A stretch of 64,000 nucleotides of DNA from Fragilaria crotonensis. Taxonomy: Eukaryota; Bacillariophyta; Fragilariophyceae; Fragilariales; Fragilariaceae. The notes below the pieces were generated by a model. That model did not search any database and was not told the DNA's origin. It saw nothing but the letters and a program-made list of their open reading frames with translations. How positions within the stretch are numbered: position 1 is the first letter of the stretch; the number at the start of each line of letters is the position of its first letter. A program made the position numbers and the translations under genes. Shown piece by piece: positions 24,901 through 33,626 of this stretch. Location: positions 1-64,000 of the forward strand of contig JAKSYS010000213.1 of NCBI GenBank assembly GCA_022925895.1, given 5' to 3'.

Positions 24901-27900
24901 AGAGTTCCAATGCGCCGCCGCTCGTATGAAGTAAATTATTCCACTTTTGCGCGTTCATCTGTGCCTGATGTAAAATGCGACGAAGAGTTCTCTCCGATCC
25001 GTCTGAGAAAAACTTATTTGTTTGCCCATTACAATCATCTACGAATCCCACTAGACCCAGAGATACAGATGTCGTGTTATCCGGTGAAGTATAAGTCGCT
25101 GGACACGCGATATCGTCATACCCATCAAATAAGCAGCTTGATAAGAAACACCATATGGCAGGAGAGTTCGCACTGCCCTGTCCTGTACCATATATTGGTG
25201 TCTCAGAGGAGTGCTTGTATCCAGATGGTGCTAAACCCAACTCTGTTCGTACCCGATACTCAGCGTTTTCCAGTGTTTGGGCATTGGACTGTGTGACGGA
25301 GAGGGGGACTCCAAACTTTCTGCTCACCAACATTCCAATGCTCGGTATGATGCGGTCATAGCAAGCCGTGGCGTCATAATTTGTTAAGACGACTGGCTTC
25401 CGAGTCGCTCGGGATATTTCACACTGGAGCTCCTCAATGAAAACTGGGTCCGTTGCGTTTCTTCTAGGCCTCGACCCGTACTGCCCGTCGTTCAGAGCTG
25501 CAAATGCTTCCGCTTGATACATCGCAATGCGCCATTTTATGCCTAGCGCCAGATTGAAGTCCGCTTCATAGATATGAATAACCCGTGTCCGATGTAAGCG
25601 TACATTGTCCTCATCTTTGAATAGAATTGTATTTGCGATGGTTTGCCATCGTCGATAGGAATAGCCTCTTTCTAATGCATAATTCAACATGGTGAGATGT
25701 AAGGAAAACAAATCGGCTTGCATACGATTCAGCTCATCCCTTTTTGCACGGAAGTCGGGCGTGAGATCAGTATCATCAAGGTCAGTGGAGTAAGCATGGC
25801 GTGCAATCAACGCTTTGTAGTGTCCTAAATGCAATCCAGACGGCGAGGTTGTTGTAGACTCCGTCCATACTCGGAGCTTGTTTCGAAAGTCATCCTCAGA
25901 AATAGTCGGAAAAGAGGGGTTTGTGGCCATCTCGTGTACTTGCTCCATGTGATTTAACAGCAGCCGTACATTGTCATCGATATGGTCCGATTGGTACTGT
26001 CCTAGAAGAATCGCGTCACCTGTGGACCCGTCGCCTCGGAATCCTAATTCTTCCGATAACGGCGGAATAGTGAACGGCGTCCCATGAGCTTGTCCAAAAT
26101 GTTTTCGGTTCCGCTCTTGTAGTAGACGCACAATTTCTGTCGGGACGTCGACCTGTTTCCAGTTGGTGCAGGATTTGGGGTCATCGGTAGGGTGCACTGG
26201 AATTTCGATGCGGGTCACTCCTTGACGCGTTGTTCTCCCTCTCACGTATTTCAACTTTCGAAACATTTCCTTTATATCTTCGGCTTTCTTCAAACGACGA
26301 AGAATTCGTGCTGTCTTCTTGTCAGCTGCGTGTTGTGAAGACTCGAGAGTTTCAAGTTTGTGTTTCCGTTCTTGGTCTCGTCTTTGGTAGCTTTCAGAAA
26401 CAATTTCTCGAACATGAGCTTTAGCTTTTCTCAATGCTGTCGAACATTCCGTCAGAGATAATGGTAAGTTGACAGGGGACTCCAATGCGGCCATTTCCTT
26501 TGTCAAAATCTCTACATGATCGTAACCAGTCTTCAAGGCGGACAATTGCTTCGTAAGGATTGAGACCAGTTTTCGCGCCTGCGCTAATTCTACCGACCAA
26601 GCCGGTTCACCCACCCGTCGTACTTTGGACTCCGCTGCAATGCTTGCCGCTAAGACATCCGAATCCAACCTCTCGGCTTGCTCATGTCGGTTCCCAGGAA
26701 ACGATAACTGGAGGGCTCGCGTCGCGGCATTGTGATGACCAAATAATATTCTGTGCTTCTCCCGAATGTATTCTGTAACTTGGTGAACATTACTTGTGGA
26801 CAAGCCTCGTTTTTGTTGTGTCACTAACGATTGCGTTGCTGACCCAAACAATAATGTGGTGTTGAAATCGAAGAAGTAACCCCGATGATCAGAAGACATG
26901 CGAGCGTTGAATTCTTCGTATCCCGCTGAGATCAAGCTGTCTCCGATTGAAGGGCTGGCTAGAGCATAATCTAAGCGCTTGGAGCCACGTGCATATGTAG
27001 CAGGTGGAGGTGACGAATGCCGTTGTGCCATGAGATCAATAAGCCCAAAATCACTCGCGATCTTTGTCATGCCATCTGGGTCAAGTCCAAGTTGTTCATT
27101 GAAGTCGCCCACTATGAGAATCAACGTTTGTTCGCTTGTGTAAGAGCGTAACTCTTCGGATAGATCCCGTCGAAACGCTGTTCTTGGCGTCTTAATAGGA
27201 TCTTGCGTTAGTCTTAGAAGACTTTCTTGCTGTGCCGCCACTGTGATGGTGCCTGAAGTTGTCTGCTTTTGAACTGGTTGATACACTGAGAAAAGAACCA
27301 CTCGACGATGACCTTGACCCGTAAACTCTTGGATAACCCATCGTCCCCATTTGTCCCGTTTTTGTTTAACCACTCTTCCTGTGAGACTGCCAACTGTAAC
27401 AATAAGGGTGCCGCCTGGTTTGTATGGTGTATCAACTGTAATTGGAGTTGTACCCATCACGAGCCGATTGCGGTCCCAGTGATGATTTGCGGTATCAAAC
27501 AGTGTGCTTCGAATCTTGAATTGTGTTGTATCAAGGTTGTGTTCCTGTGCGCAGAAAATATCAGCCTGTATTTCCTTAACGGATCGACAAATATCGTCAA
27601 AAGAACCTCCCCGCCGATCGAGAGTAATGCCGTTCACATTTATCGAATACAGGCGGGTGATGCTAGAGTCTTTGGGGCTTAACGTATCTCCCCACGGAGC
27701 ATTCTGGCGCTGATTTTGCACTGTCATTGCTGGGAGTCGGCGACTCTGATCACTGGAGGATGAGCCCGAGAAAATTTGACGCCATTGTACTTGGGCTTTT
27801 TCCAACGTAGTCCTCGAACTTAAGTCCGTATGTCTGGTAGAATTCCGGTGACTACCCAATATTGCTGTCTGGGAGGTGGATCGAGAGCTTCTATCGTTTT

Positions 27901-27976
27901 CGTTTCGAACTACTGACTGGTGATGGCGGTCTTCAGATGATGGTTGCGTGCTGACTTCTTCTGAGGGGGGACTCAT
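21944..27976 (-). CDS. LINE ORF2: endonuclease, reverse transcriptase, RNase H
   Basis: This 2010-residue frame is uninterrupted. The endonuclease-exonuclease-phosphatase domain spans about residues 85-370 (SINVNGITLD, CAQEHN, VGDFNEQLG, SSDHRGYFF). The RT follows, about 740-1080, with a GTGQGSANSP motif near 945 and FVDD near 980 where LINEs usually have F/YADD. RNase H is near 1500-1680 with the acids in GVSDGSVWL, SEAYG, ATDSLSL and VEADELAN. A zinc-finger-like CPVC…HILRC lies near 1770. ORF2 makes the nick, primes on it and copies element RNA; RNase H would remove the RNA. The start ATG overlaps the ORF1 stop, which suggests translational coupling. An intact frame of this length suggests recent activity or purifying retention. 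Confidence 0.9.
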   Translation of the reverse strand: MSPPSEEVSTQPSSEDRHHQSVVRNENDRSSRSTSQTAILGSHRNSTRHTDLSSRTTLEKAQVQWRQIFSGSSSSDQSRRLPAMTVQNQRQNAPWGDTLSPKDSSITRLYSINVNGITLDRRGGSFDDICRSVKEIQADIFCAQEHNLDTTQFKIRSTLFDTANHHWDRNRLVMGTTPITVDTPYKPGGTLIVTVGSLTGRVVKQKRDKWGRWVIQEFTGQGHRRVVLFSVYQPVQKQTTSGTITVAAQQESLLRLTQDPIKTPRTAFRRDLSEELRSYTSEQTLILIVGDFNEQLGLDPDGMTKIASDFGLIDLMAQRHSSPPPATYARGSKRLDYALASPSIGDSLISAGYEEFNARMSSDHRGYFFDFNTTLLFGSATQSLVTQQKRGLSTSNVHQVTEYIREKHRILFGHHNAATRALQLSFPGNRHEQAERLDSDVLAASIAAESKVRRVGEPAWSVELAQARKLVSILTKQLSALKTGYDHVEILTKEMAALESPVNLPLSLTECSTALRKAKAHVREIVSESYQRRDQERKHKLETLESSQHAADKKTARILRRLKKAEDIKEMFRKLKYVRGRTTRQGVTRIEIPVHPTDDPKSCTNWKQVDVPTEIVRLLQERNRKHFGQAHGTPFTIPPLSEELGFRGDGSTGDAILLGQYQSDHIDDNVRLLLNHMEQVHEMATNPSFPTISEDDFRNKLRVWTESTTTSPSGLHLGHYKALIARHAYSTDLDDTDLTPDFRAKRDELNRMQADLFSLHLTMLNYALERGYSYRRWQTIANTILFKDEDNVRLHRTRVIHIYEADFNLALGIKWRIAMYQAEAFAALNDGQYGSRPRRNATDPVFIEELQCEISRATRKPVVLTNYDATACYDRIIPSIGMLVSRKFGVPLSVTQSNAQTLENAEYRVRTELGLAPSGYKHSSETPIYGTGQGSANSPAIWCFLSSCLFDGYDDIACPATYTSPDNTTSVSLGLVGFVDDCNGQTNKFFSDGSERTLRRILHQAQMNAQKWNNLLHTSGGALELSKCSCHVLHWLFSAQGAPVLAPKIHEHQEILTVHDQTTASDHHLELLSPYMAHKTLGHYKDPAGTQAAQYRQLHKQSESLTTFLWRCPLTKLETWTFYFACYLPSMSYPLACSSLSRQRLDQVQRRAMSIIVPRCGFNRNTKREILYGPIELGGANFRHLYVEQGIGQVELFLKHWRLNSTAGKLLRIAVSWFQVQVGTSTSFLEDVHTSLPHLESKWLLSLREFLASIDCFLQLDKTCIPPVQRTHDAHIMDSILSSGQFTPAEIRRLNYCRLYLQAQTISDLTLISGSSLDPAKLVGHLSERSSIMHGIQINQQRPLAPEWKLWRKANRLWSNDIGELYQPLGQWLHPIHSQRQQHHAYRWAHRYLWVRDDNLYQKCCSVCGVDGLYCITGITCSWSDIPEDSIPVSVIPDSTITWRLAHSTVLAPISRPVFPATFDQYVSNLAPWEAELLLHMALSTDAFTVSDALSHGVRGVSDGSVWLKQMGAYGWIVSTDLGERAVTGMGPAPGANPNSYRSEAYGMLAMLSFLKRLAEFTHQHTPWQGLLATDSLSLIDTIRGSKTHALGHVASADFEPEQVLLPLDPLCPEWDLLVTIRRLLTEMPDLQLQHVRGHQDRRRAYHRLGLLAQLNVEADELANTYQRDHGAVRPYALLTEGAGVHLVTPTGSITARYKTVLRHRATHDPLRNHIQVRNGWDQHTMACINWSAHGASLKKRLKKRDHYIKLVHGILPTNHRLHRHDPSRRGCPVCACRDETWSHILRCKYSTRAAWRLATLTAIRDLCDNWGTRPRIRDILLAGLRGWFDSPDPDVYQLESTAYAPEFHRLIHQQNKIGWKEVFLGRFSWEWSDMQDAYYVTRPGFNPKAQCRTGLTWQVAVIGCVWDKWYALWESRNQDLHGADASKSALLERRNTIRTLRELYALRQHYEPSVQELLMDNIRDHEAKPTWHLKAWLHIHESVFKASYTRAKKLAIAGMKSLRHYWPSS

Positions 27977-30276
27977 GATGTGGAACCCCCGCCTTGAGAG
28001 TTTTGGTCTTTGTATCGACTCTCAAGGTCAGTTGTAATCTCATCCATGTCGGTTGTTGCTAGTTGGGATGCTGTGGTGTCGTCTGGTGGCAATGGTGTAT
28101 ATACAGCCTGGGAGAAAGGGTAGGAACTATTTCGGTTTGGAGCGTCGGACGTTTCGTCGATCGTTGTAGCCAGGATGGTAGATTGTGGGCCTGCATCAGC
28201 GGATCCGTTGTTGTCGTCTGTGTCGTGGTTCGGTCCGATGTCCTCCATGATGTCGTCGTCTTTGGTGAAACCAGTGCGATACTTCTTTTTGATTGGAGAT
28301 GAGAAGGACTCCCGGTCCAGCTGACGATTGGATGGATCATGCGAGGATGAAAAAGACTGCTGGTCGGTAGCTGCCACGATTGCATTAGAGTTTGTTGCTT
28401 GGAGCAGGGAGGAAATGCCGGGTGCATGTTCGGTATGTATATGTGTCATTGCGATCATGTTCATGAGAGCTGATAATTTATCGCTGAGTTTGTTCATTGT
28501 TCCGCCGACGCCAGCTTGTGTTTCCATAACATTCATAAGGTTACCTTCCATAGTGTCGAATCTATGATCCATATCATCGAATCTTGTAAATTGTCGTTCC
28601 ATTCGTTCCAGTCGCTCCGTGTTAATACGATCCTTCCGATCAAATTCCTTCTGTTGGCGTTGGATTCGAGCTTCTATTTCTTGAAACCGAGCCGTAGACG
28701 TTGACATTGAAGACAATCGAGAGGTGGCCGAATTATTCGAGTCAGTTGATGCTGCTGTTTGTGCTGTGGAACGCATACCGTATTGCTCCCGAAGTGAGTC
28801 CAATGGTGTTGGTGGTGCCGTTGGCTTAGCCATTTCATTCTTTTCCGCTGAGATGTTAGAACCTCCAGAGTCAGAGGATGCATCAATTCTTGTTGGAGAT
28901 ACAGGTTTGTCGGCTGCGCCACCGGGTGTCAGAGAAGAATCAGCTCTCGATTCTGCTTCTGCACAGGACTCATCCCCTTGAGATGTTGATTGTTTCCACG
29001 ATTCCGTTGAAGAGAATAATTTGTCAATAGAAGACAAATTTTCATTTACTTTAGAAAACACATGTATAACGGATGGAGGGGGACCAATGGCGTCTCTAAA
29101 GCGTTCTTCTCTGATCGTGAAAGGAAAAACTCGACGACGGTACTCTTCAAACGCTTGACGGACAGTAACTTCGTGCTGAGGGGCCATAAGGAGGAAAGAT
29201 TTTTGATCGTAACCTCCGTTAACAACATCAACGTGCGCTGATTCGTTTCCGTCTGCTGATCGGATGGATGCTGCCCAATCTCTTGTGGTTCTCTCAGTTT
29301 GTGTACCATCCGGGAAAAACTCTGTCCTCATGGTGTCTAAATTGTTGATTAGTGGTGACAATTGGATGTAGCGAAGGGACTTGATATAAGAATCGTGCTT
29401 ATCGAACAAATGCATTGCCTCTGCCGTCGTCATTTTTGCGAACGCAAATCTCGGAATGTATACTCCAGTTCCAGATCCGTCCAATGCAGAAAGTAAAGTC
29501 TGGCTTAAAGAATGAACGTGGTTTTTCCCACATTGTACCACCAGGTGATTTATATCCTGATCGAACGGAGTTCGTCGGTGAAGAAAAATGTCGAAAAAGG
29601 GTGTCGTGGCAGGGAGCTTGCTTCGTAGGCTTTGGAGGAAACGTGTGCGGTGAGTAGTGCGAGGAGCTTTGAGAAGGATATACCCGGAAATGACTTGATC
29701 GCCGCTGGTGCTTTTGGAGTTTGAAAACATCACCGAGACTTTGTTCCTTGTGAGTGCTTCCTGCACTCTTGACTGATTTTTCCAAGCGAAAGGCGGTTTA
29801 TCATTGAAGCCAAAACGAAGCGCAATGATAATTTGCGATTTGGAAGGTAGAACTGAGATAGAGGGAGCAATGTACGATCGTACTTCCTCTGGCGTCATTC
29901 GTGATAAAACATTGTGATTTTCCGTTCCCTCATCTTTCCAAAGATACAGAAGACCATCCTCATCACGGAAAATATCATTGAGAAGCAAGTGAATTGTATC
30001 GGATAGTTTCTGCGATTGCTGGGATATGGCAAGCGAGACGACGTCTGCAGTCGTTTTCCAACGGAGCGAGATGCGAAGGGTACCATCATTAATCGGAATG
30101 TTCGAGTTTGGGATCAGTGCCGACATTTTTCCATCCGCGGACGATGTAGTAGAATTCGACTCCTTATTCTTGTCTTCATGTCCGTGTGAGTGGCTTTGTG
30201 ATGGCGGGTTGTTGATCTGTGGATGTCGTGTGGGTACTGATGGGAGCGGAATCGTCTGGTGCGTTGGAGTAGGCAT
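27973..30276 (-). CDS. LINE ORF1, RNA-binding-type accessory protein (C-terminal part)
   Basis: An ATG at 30276-30274 opens 767 residues ending in TGA at 27975-27973. The sequence is hydrophilic and Ser/Thr/Asp-rich, with a globular segment near 55-330 (LRISLRWKTTADVVSLAIS…) and a likely coiled coil near 540-610 (IEARIQRQQKEFDRKDRINT). No CCHC knuckle was seen. ORF1 proteins coat element RNA; that role is inferred from position and coiled coil. The frame stays open upstream to about 30330, and coding-like sequence continues in other frames to about 30980, so this ATG may not be the original start. Confidence 0.75.
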   Translation of the reverse strand: MPTPTHQTIPLPSVPTRHPQINNPPSQSHSHGHEDKNKESNSTTSSADGKMSALIPNSNIPINDGTLRISLRWKTTADVVSLAISQQSQKLSDTIHLLLNDIFRDEDGLLYLWKDEGTENHNVLSRMTPEEVRSYIAPSISVLPSKSQIIIALRFGFNDKPPFAWKNQSRVQEALTRNKVSVMFSNSKSTSGDQVISGYILLKAPRTTHRTRFLQSLRSKLPATTPFFDIFLHRRTPFDQDINHLVVQCGKNHVHSLSQTLLSALDGSGTGVYIPRFAFAKMTTAEAMHLFDKHDSYIKSLRYIQLSPLINNLDTMRTEFFPDGTQTERTTRDWAASIRSADGNESAHVDVVNGGYDQKSFLLMAPQHEVTVRQAFEEYRRRVFPFTIREERFRDAIGPPPSVIHVFSKVNENLSSIDKLFSSTESWKQSTSQGDESCAEAESRADSSLTPGGAADKPVSPTRIDASSDSGGSNISAEKNEMAKPTAPPTPLDSLREQYGMRSTAQTAASTDSNNSATSRLSSMSTSTARFQEIEARIQRQQKEFDRKDRINTERLERMERQFTRFDDMDHRFDTMEGNLMNVMETQAGVGGTMNKLSDKLSALMNMIAMTHIHTEHAPGISSLLQATNSNAIVAATDQQSFSSSHDPSNRQLDRESFSSPIKKKYRTGFTKDDDIMEDIGPNHDTDDNNGSADAGPQSTILATTIDETSDAPNRNSSYPFSQAVYTPLPPDDTTASQLATTDMDEITTDLESRYKDQNSQGGGSTS

Positions 30277-30289
30277 GTGAAGTGTTGGT

Positions 30290-30979
30290 GCTGACGTGAC
30301 TCCTGGAATTTCCCATCCATCGGTTCATCGTCGAGTTCTTCTGGAATTGGAGGGGTGGTGAATGCCAGTTGTTGTTTAAAGAGGTCTGTTGTCTTAAGGG
30401 CGATTGACATCTTCTTTAGTCCGGAGGATGTTTTCCTAGTCGTCTGGGTCCGACGCTTTGCCTTCGCGGATCCGATGACCTTGTTCCATGAGTAAATATT
30501 GGTTGCACGCTTTGCCCACGCTTCGAAGCCGACTGTGATCGTATCCACGGGAAGAACTTTATCGGTGTGGATGGATAGGTAGGGAAGGGGAGAAACTGTT
30601 TGCCCAGTCGTGAAGTTTCTTTGGAACATCGAGTTTACGGTCGATATAGTACATGTAACGATACCAAACCACTAGGTGAAGTTGAAGTTGATCGTTTTCG
30701 AAATTTTTCCAAATTGCTTCAAAGTTGGGAAAAGACACGATATTTCGCCCAAGAGTGGAGAACCTATGCCAGGCAGTCGGAGTGGTGTCGTTGCGGTGGA
30801 CTGTTTCCTCGTAGATGCGTTTAACGCGATCGTTCTGCGTTTCAGGCAAATGCTCAGGAGGAATGTCGGTATCGGGGAAGTCTTTCCAGTCCTTCAAAAG
30901 AAAACCAAAGCGGTTGTCAGTGTCGGGAGGGAGGGACGTGAGGAGGGTGTGGGACGGAGGAGCCGTAACTTCGGTCATG
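30290..30979 (-). pseudogene. Probable 5' part of LINE ORF1, out of frame
   Basis: From an ATG at 30979 (MTEVTAPPSHTLLTSLPP…) a good coding frame runs to about 30580, then coding character continues in a second frame (LSIHTDKVLPVDTITVGFEA…) to about 30300, and then in the ORF1 frame. Two frame changes thus separate it from ORF1. Either ORF1 was near 1,000 residues and has been broken here, or this is a distinct short upstream ORF; the close abutment of frames favours the first. No family is recognised. Confidence 0.5.
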
Positions 30980-31046
30980 GTGGTGACACACGGGACGACT
31001 TCGTTGATTTTAATACTGCAAAACGGGTGACGGACAGACTGGTGTT

Positions 31047-32727
31047 TCAAATTCTTAATACTAGAAATTGTGTGTTAGCAGTCAACACAGTTGCAATGAA
31101 CAGCGTCCCCTTGTATTTGCCTTTTAGATGTGCCGCATCCAATGAGATGACGGGTCTTACAAAATTCAAACTTTCATTGGCGAATTCCGGAAAGACATGC
31201 AAATCCCTTAAGGTTAAGTCAGCATCTCTCGTGTAACCAATGACCGACCCAGGGTTATTGGCCTTCAGCCTATCAAGATATGGGATGATGAGCTCAAAGT
31301 CCTTGAGCTCCTCCTTTCTTGCCGCTCGTGATTCTGAGTGAAGAGCACGGTATGCTGCGGAGTATGGAATTGCATCACCATTCAAGGTGACAGATGTCTT
31401 CATCACATCCGCTGGAACCGGTGGATCCTTTTTTGGTCTGGGTCACATGGACAATGACACTAGCTAACTTGCCGGCCCGTCGCTCTTTCCAACGACGGCC
31501 ATCCTTGGCTCTCGAAGATCGCCGAACTCCTCTGTGTTTGTTATTAACTCTCTTCAATGCAAAGTAACCATCAGATCTTCGACGCCCAAACAGGACTTCA
31601 TAGGAACAATTCACGTGTTCGCTGCACTTGTAGAGCCGATACCTGTTGCTTTCACTTCGGCAAACAATAAGTCTGTTACCAGTTATGTGCTCGTACCTTT
31701 CCACCATTGGAACAACATCGTCAAGGCTAGCAAACACTTGAACCTTCCTGTCTTTCAACACTTGTTCCATTACAGTATCTTCTTGATACTGAGTCTCAGT
31801 TGATGAATCCTTGTCTGATACCTGTTCTTGTTCTGCGATGGCAATTGCATCACATGGTTTCGTGGCTTCTCCAGTTCCTACTATTTCGACACCACATTCG
31901 TCCACAATTGTTGTTCCTTTTAGGAGTGGGAAGCAGTTGCGAATCAGCTCACTTGGAATTGTTACACTTCTTGCCTTCTTTGAAGATGCTTGCGATGAAA
32001 AATACGTGGCCAGCAATTTCCTCAGGTGCGAAACATGCTCTTGGTTGAAGATATCACCATTGACTTCTTTGTTGGAAAGAAGGTGCAATATTGTTCCAAC
32101 AGCAAAAAGGCCGCAATCAATGCCATTAGTTTGTTGAGGGCATGTCACAAACTGAAGCATGGAACACAACTGCGATGCTGGGCGATGACGTGCTTCATCT
32201 TTATGAAGGATAAAGCTCATCATATAACGGTTAAGCGCCGAAAGTAGCTGTTGCAAGTGGCTCCCTGGTTGCACTCGAGATCGTCCAGAATGTCGAAGTG
32301 AATCATAGCAGTGTACCTTCTCATAGAACAAAGGGCAGCTTCCTGAGAATTCAACAACAAGGACATAAAAATGGTTCCCTTCAATTACTGGTATAATGAG
32401 CTTTCTGGAGTTGTTGTCACAAAAGGACTCCAACGCTGCGCGAACCCTCTGAATTTGTCTTGAATGGTCATTCTCATTCTCAAGCAAAGCATTTGTGTGG
32501 TGGAGATATGTCTCGACACCAAGACTTCCAAGCAAGAAGCCATTCAAAACTTGTGGTGCTGGAGCTGCCTGTTGGATGAGAAAGTCCAGAAGGCGAGTGC
32601 TGAGCCATTCCCTTTCGCGAAGTGCTTTGACATCTTCGTCGAGCACTGAGAGCAAAATCCCAAATCTAGGGTCTCCTGGAAAGTGCTGCTCCTTCTTCTT
32701 CCTTGAAGAAGCACGAATACTGGGCAT
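31047..32727 (-). pseudogene. Ulp1-like protease / MuDR / MULE transposase fusion, truncated
   Basis: The ATG at 32727 opens a 450-residue frame. Its N-terminal half is a C48 cysteine protease: His in GNHFYVLVVE, Asp in CYDSL, and the Gln and Cys in TNGIDCGLFAVG. Near residues 330-405 lies a MuDR/FAR1-type DNA-binding domain (RLIVCRSESNRYRLYKCS… HRGVRRS). The frame changes near 31430 in an A-run (minus strand), after which the MULE domain begins and reaches its first catalytic Asp in RPVISLDAAHLKGKYKGTLF, then ends. The protease may cut SUMO or a related modifier; in transposons its role is unknown. The protease lies N-terminal to the transposase in one polypeptide, which is not the arrangement I know from plants. 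Confidence 0.8.
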
Positions 32728-33237
32728 GCTGGCTGGTTATGCTGGTGGTGAGGAGAATGAGCGTTTATCTCCTTGGACAACAAAGTGAATACAACAGAGC
32801 GCAGAGGTGTGGAAGTTGGCATCATACACTCATTTGCTCATGTGAATTTGGACGATTTGGATCTGGCCGTACAATGTCTACACATGTGACCACGTAGAAT
32901 TTTGGATCTTTTCATGAAAGACATTGCAGTCATCACGATGAACATCAGAAATTCATCAAGAACACAAGAAATGACCACACCAACTGAATCACATTGTCCG
33001 TTAACACTTGCCAATAACATTGTAAGCAATGCATCACTACTGAGCTTCATTGGCTTTGATGCAGAACTGATGAAGGAAAATGCAATGGCAGAGCAGGTAA
33101 AAATTGCATTTCTGCCTGCAATCTACGCTAGAGTGTATGGCGGAATCCGTAGCACGCCGGCAACCCCAGAATTAATGGGTGTTATTGCAAGATTCGATGA
33201 ACGAAAGGGTGTTATTGCAATTTTTGGGAAAAGATAA
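31047..33237 (-). mobile_element. Truncated MULE (Mutator-like) DNA transposon with Ulp1-type protease
   Basis: The coding part (31047-32727) holds a C48 protease, a MuDR-type domain and the beginning of a MULE transposase, cut off by the LINE at about 31050-31075. No MULE sequence is seen on the other side of the LINE, so the 3' half is missing, not just interrupted. The outer limit near 33237 is a guess based on short repeats there. MULEs carrying Ulp1 proteases are known in plants (Kaonashi-type) and other eukaryotes. Confidence 0.7.
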
Positions 33238-33626
33238 TGTGTGTTTTTGTGATAACTAATATGAAAACGTGAAATAGTAAAAATGGCTTTGGTAGATAAT
33301 GAGATAATTGATGTTATTGAAAATGACATACTTAATTGGTGTTATTGGAATTTCCCCTTTTTTTTAACATCTCTCTCTGTATGCTTTCGAAACTCGAAAC
33401 GAAAGAGCGGACCGTCGTCCGAAGTCATCGCAGTTGAAAAGAAACCTGCATGTACGCATCGGTAGCGGCGGCAGTCTTTTTGGTGAAAAATGTCCTGCCC
33501 CCGGAATCCTCAAGTGCGGTCATCACTCTGCACTCCGCAATCAGGAGGAAACAAGCCTCGTCTTTACCATCGCCGAGGATCAAGAAGTGTTCCAAGTTCT
33601 TGCAAGAACTTGCTAGCGACGAAAAC
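32728..33626. other. Gap between MULE and glycosyltransferase-like gene
   Basis: A reading frame of 111 residues at 32902-33237 on the plus strand has no recognised domain and probably lies in the transposon's terminal region. An AT-rich stretch at 33240-33370 follows. Nothing else is visible. Confidence 0.35.
33177..33350 (+). repeat. Short direct repeats GGGTGTTATTGCAA
   Basis: The motif occurs at 33177-33190 and 33207-33220 (30-bp period) with a variant GGTGTTATTGGAA at 33338-33350. It lies on the outer side of the MULE and could be part of its terminal repeat region, but with the other end missing this cannot be tested within the window. Confidence 0.5.

Larger units (their letters stand above)
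21811..31050 (-). mobile_element. Non-LTR (LINE) retrotransposon, about 9.2 kb, with APE, RT and RNase H
   Basis: On the minus strand the element runs from about 31050 (5') to a T9 tail at 21811-21819 (3'). ORF1 and ORF2 overlap by four bases. The 3' border is supported by a second, truncated copy of the same terminal sequence at 59214-59290, which also ends in a T run. The 5' border is placed where the adjacent MULE reading frame loses similarity; target duplications were not found. The domain set (apurinic endonuclease, RT, RNase H, C-terminal Cys-His motif) places it among the I-like LINEs broadly; the clade is not determined. Confidence 0.85.

Noticed and set aside
24514-25296. A 260-codon open frame on the plus strand
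   Set aside because: It lies fully antisense to the LINE ORF2 reverse transcriptase, shows no domain, and is the shadow of a strongly conserved frame.
33177-33350. Terminal inverted repeat of the MULE
   Set aside because: Copies are direct repeats, and the other end of the element is missing, so an inverted partner cannot be shown.
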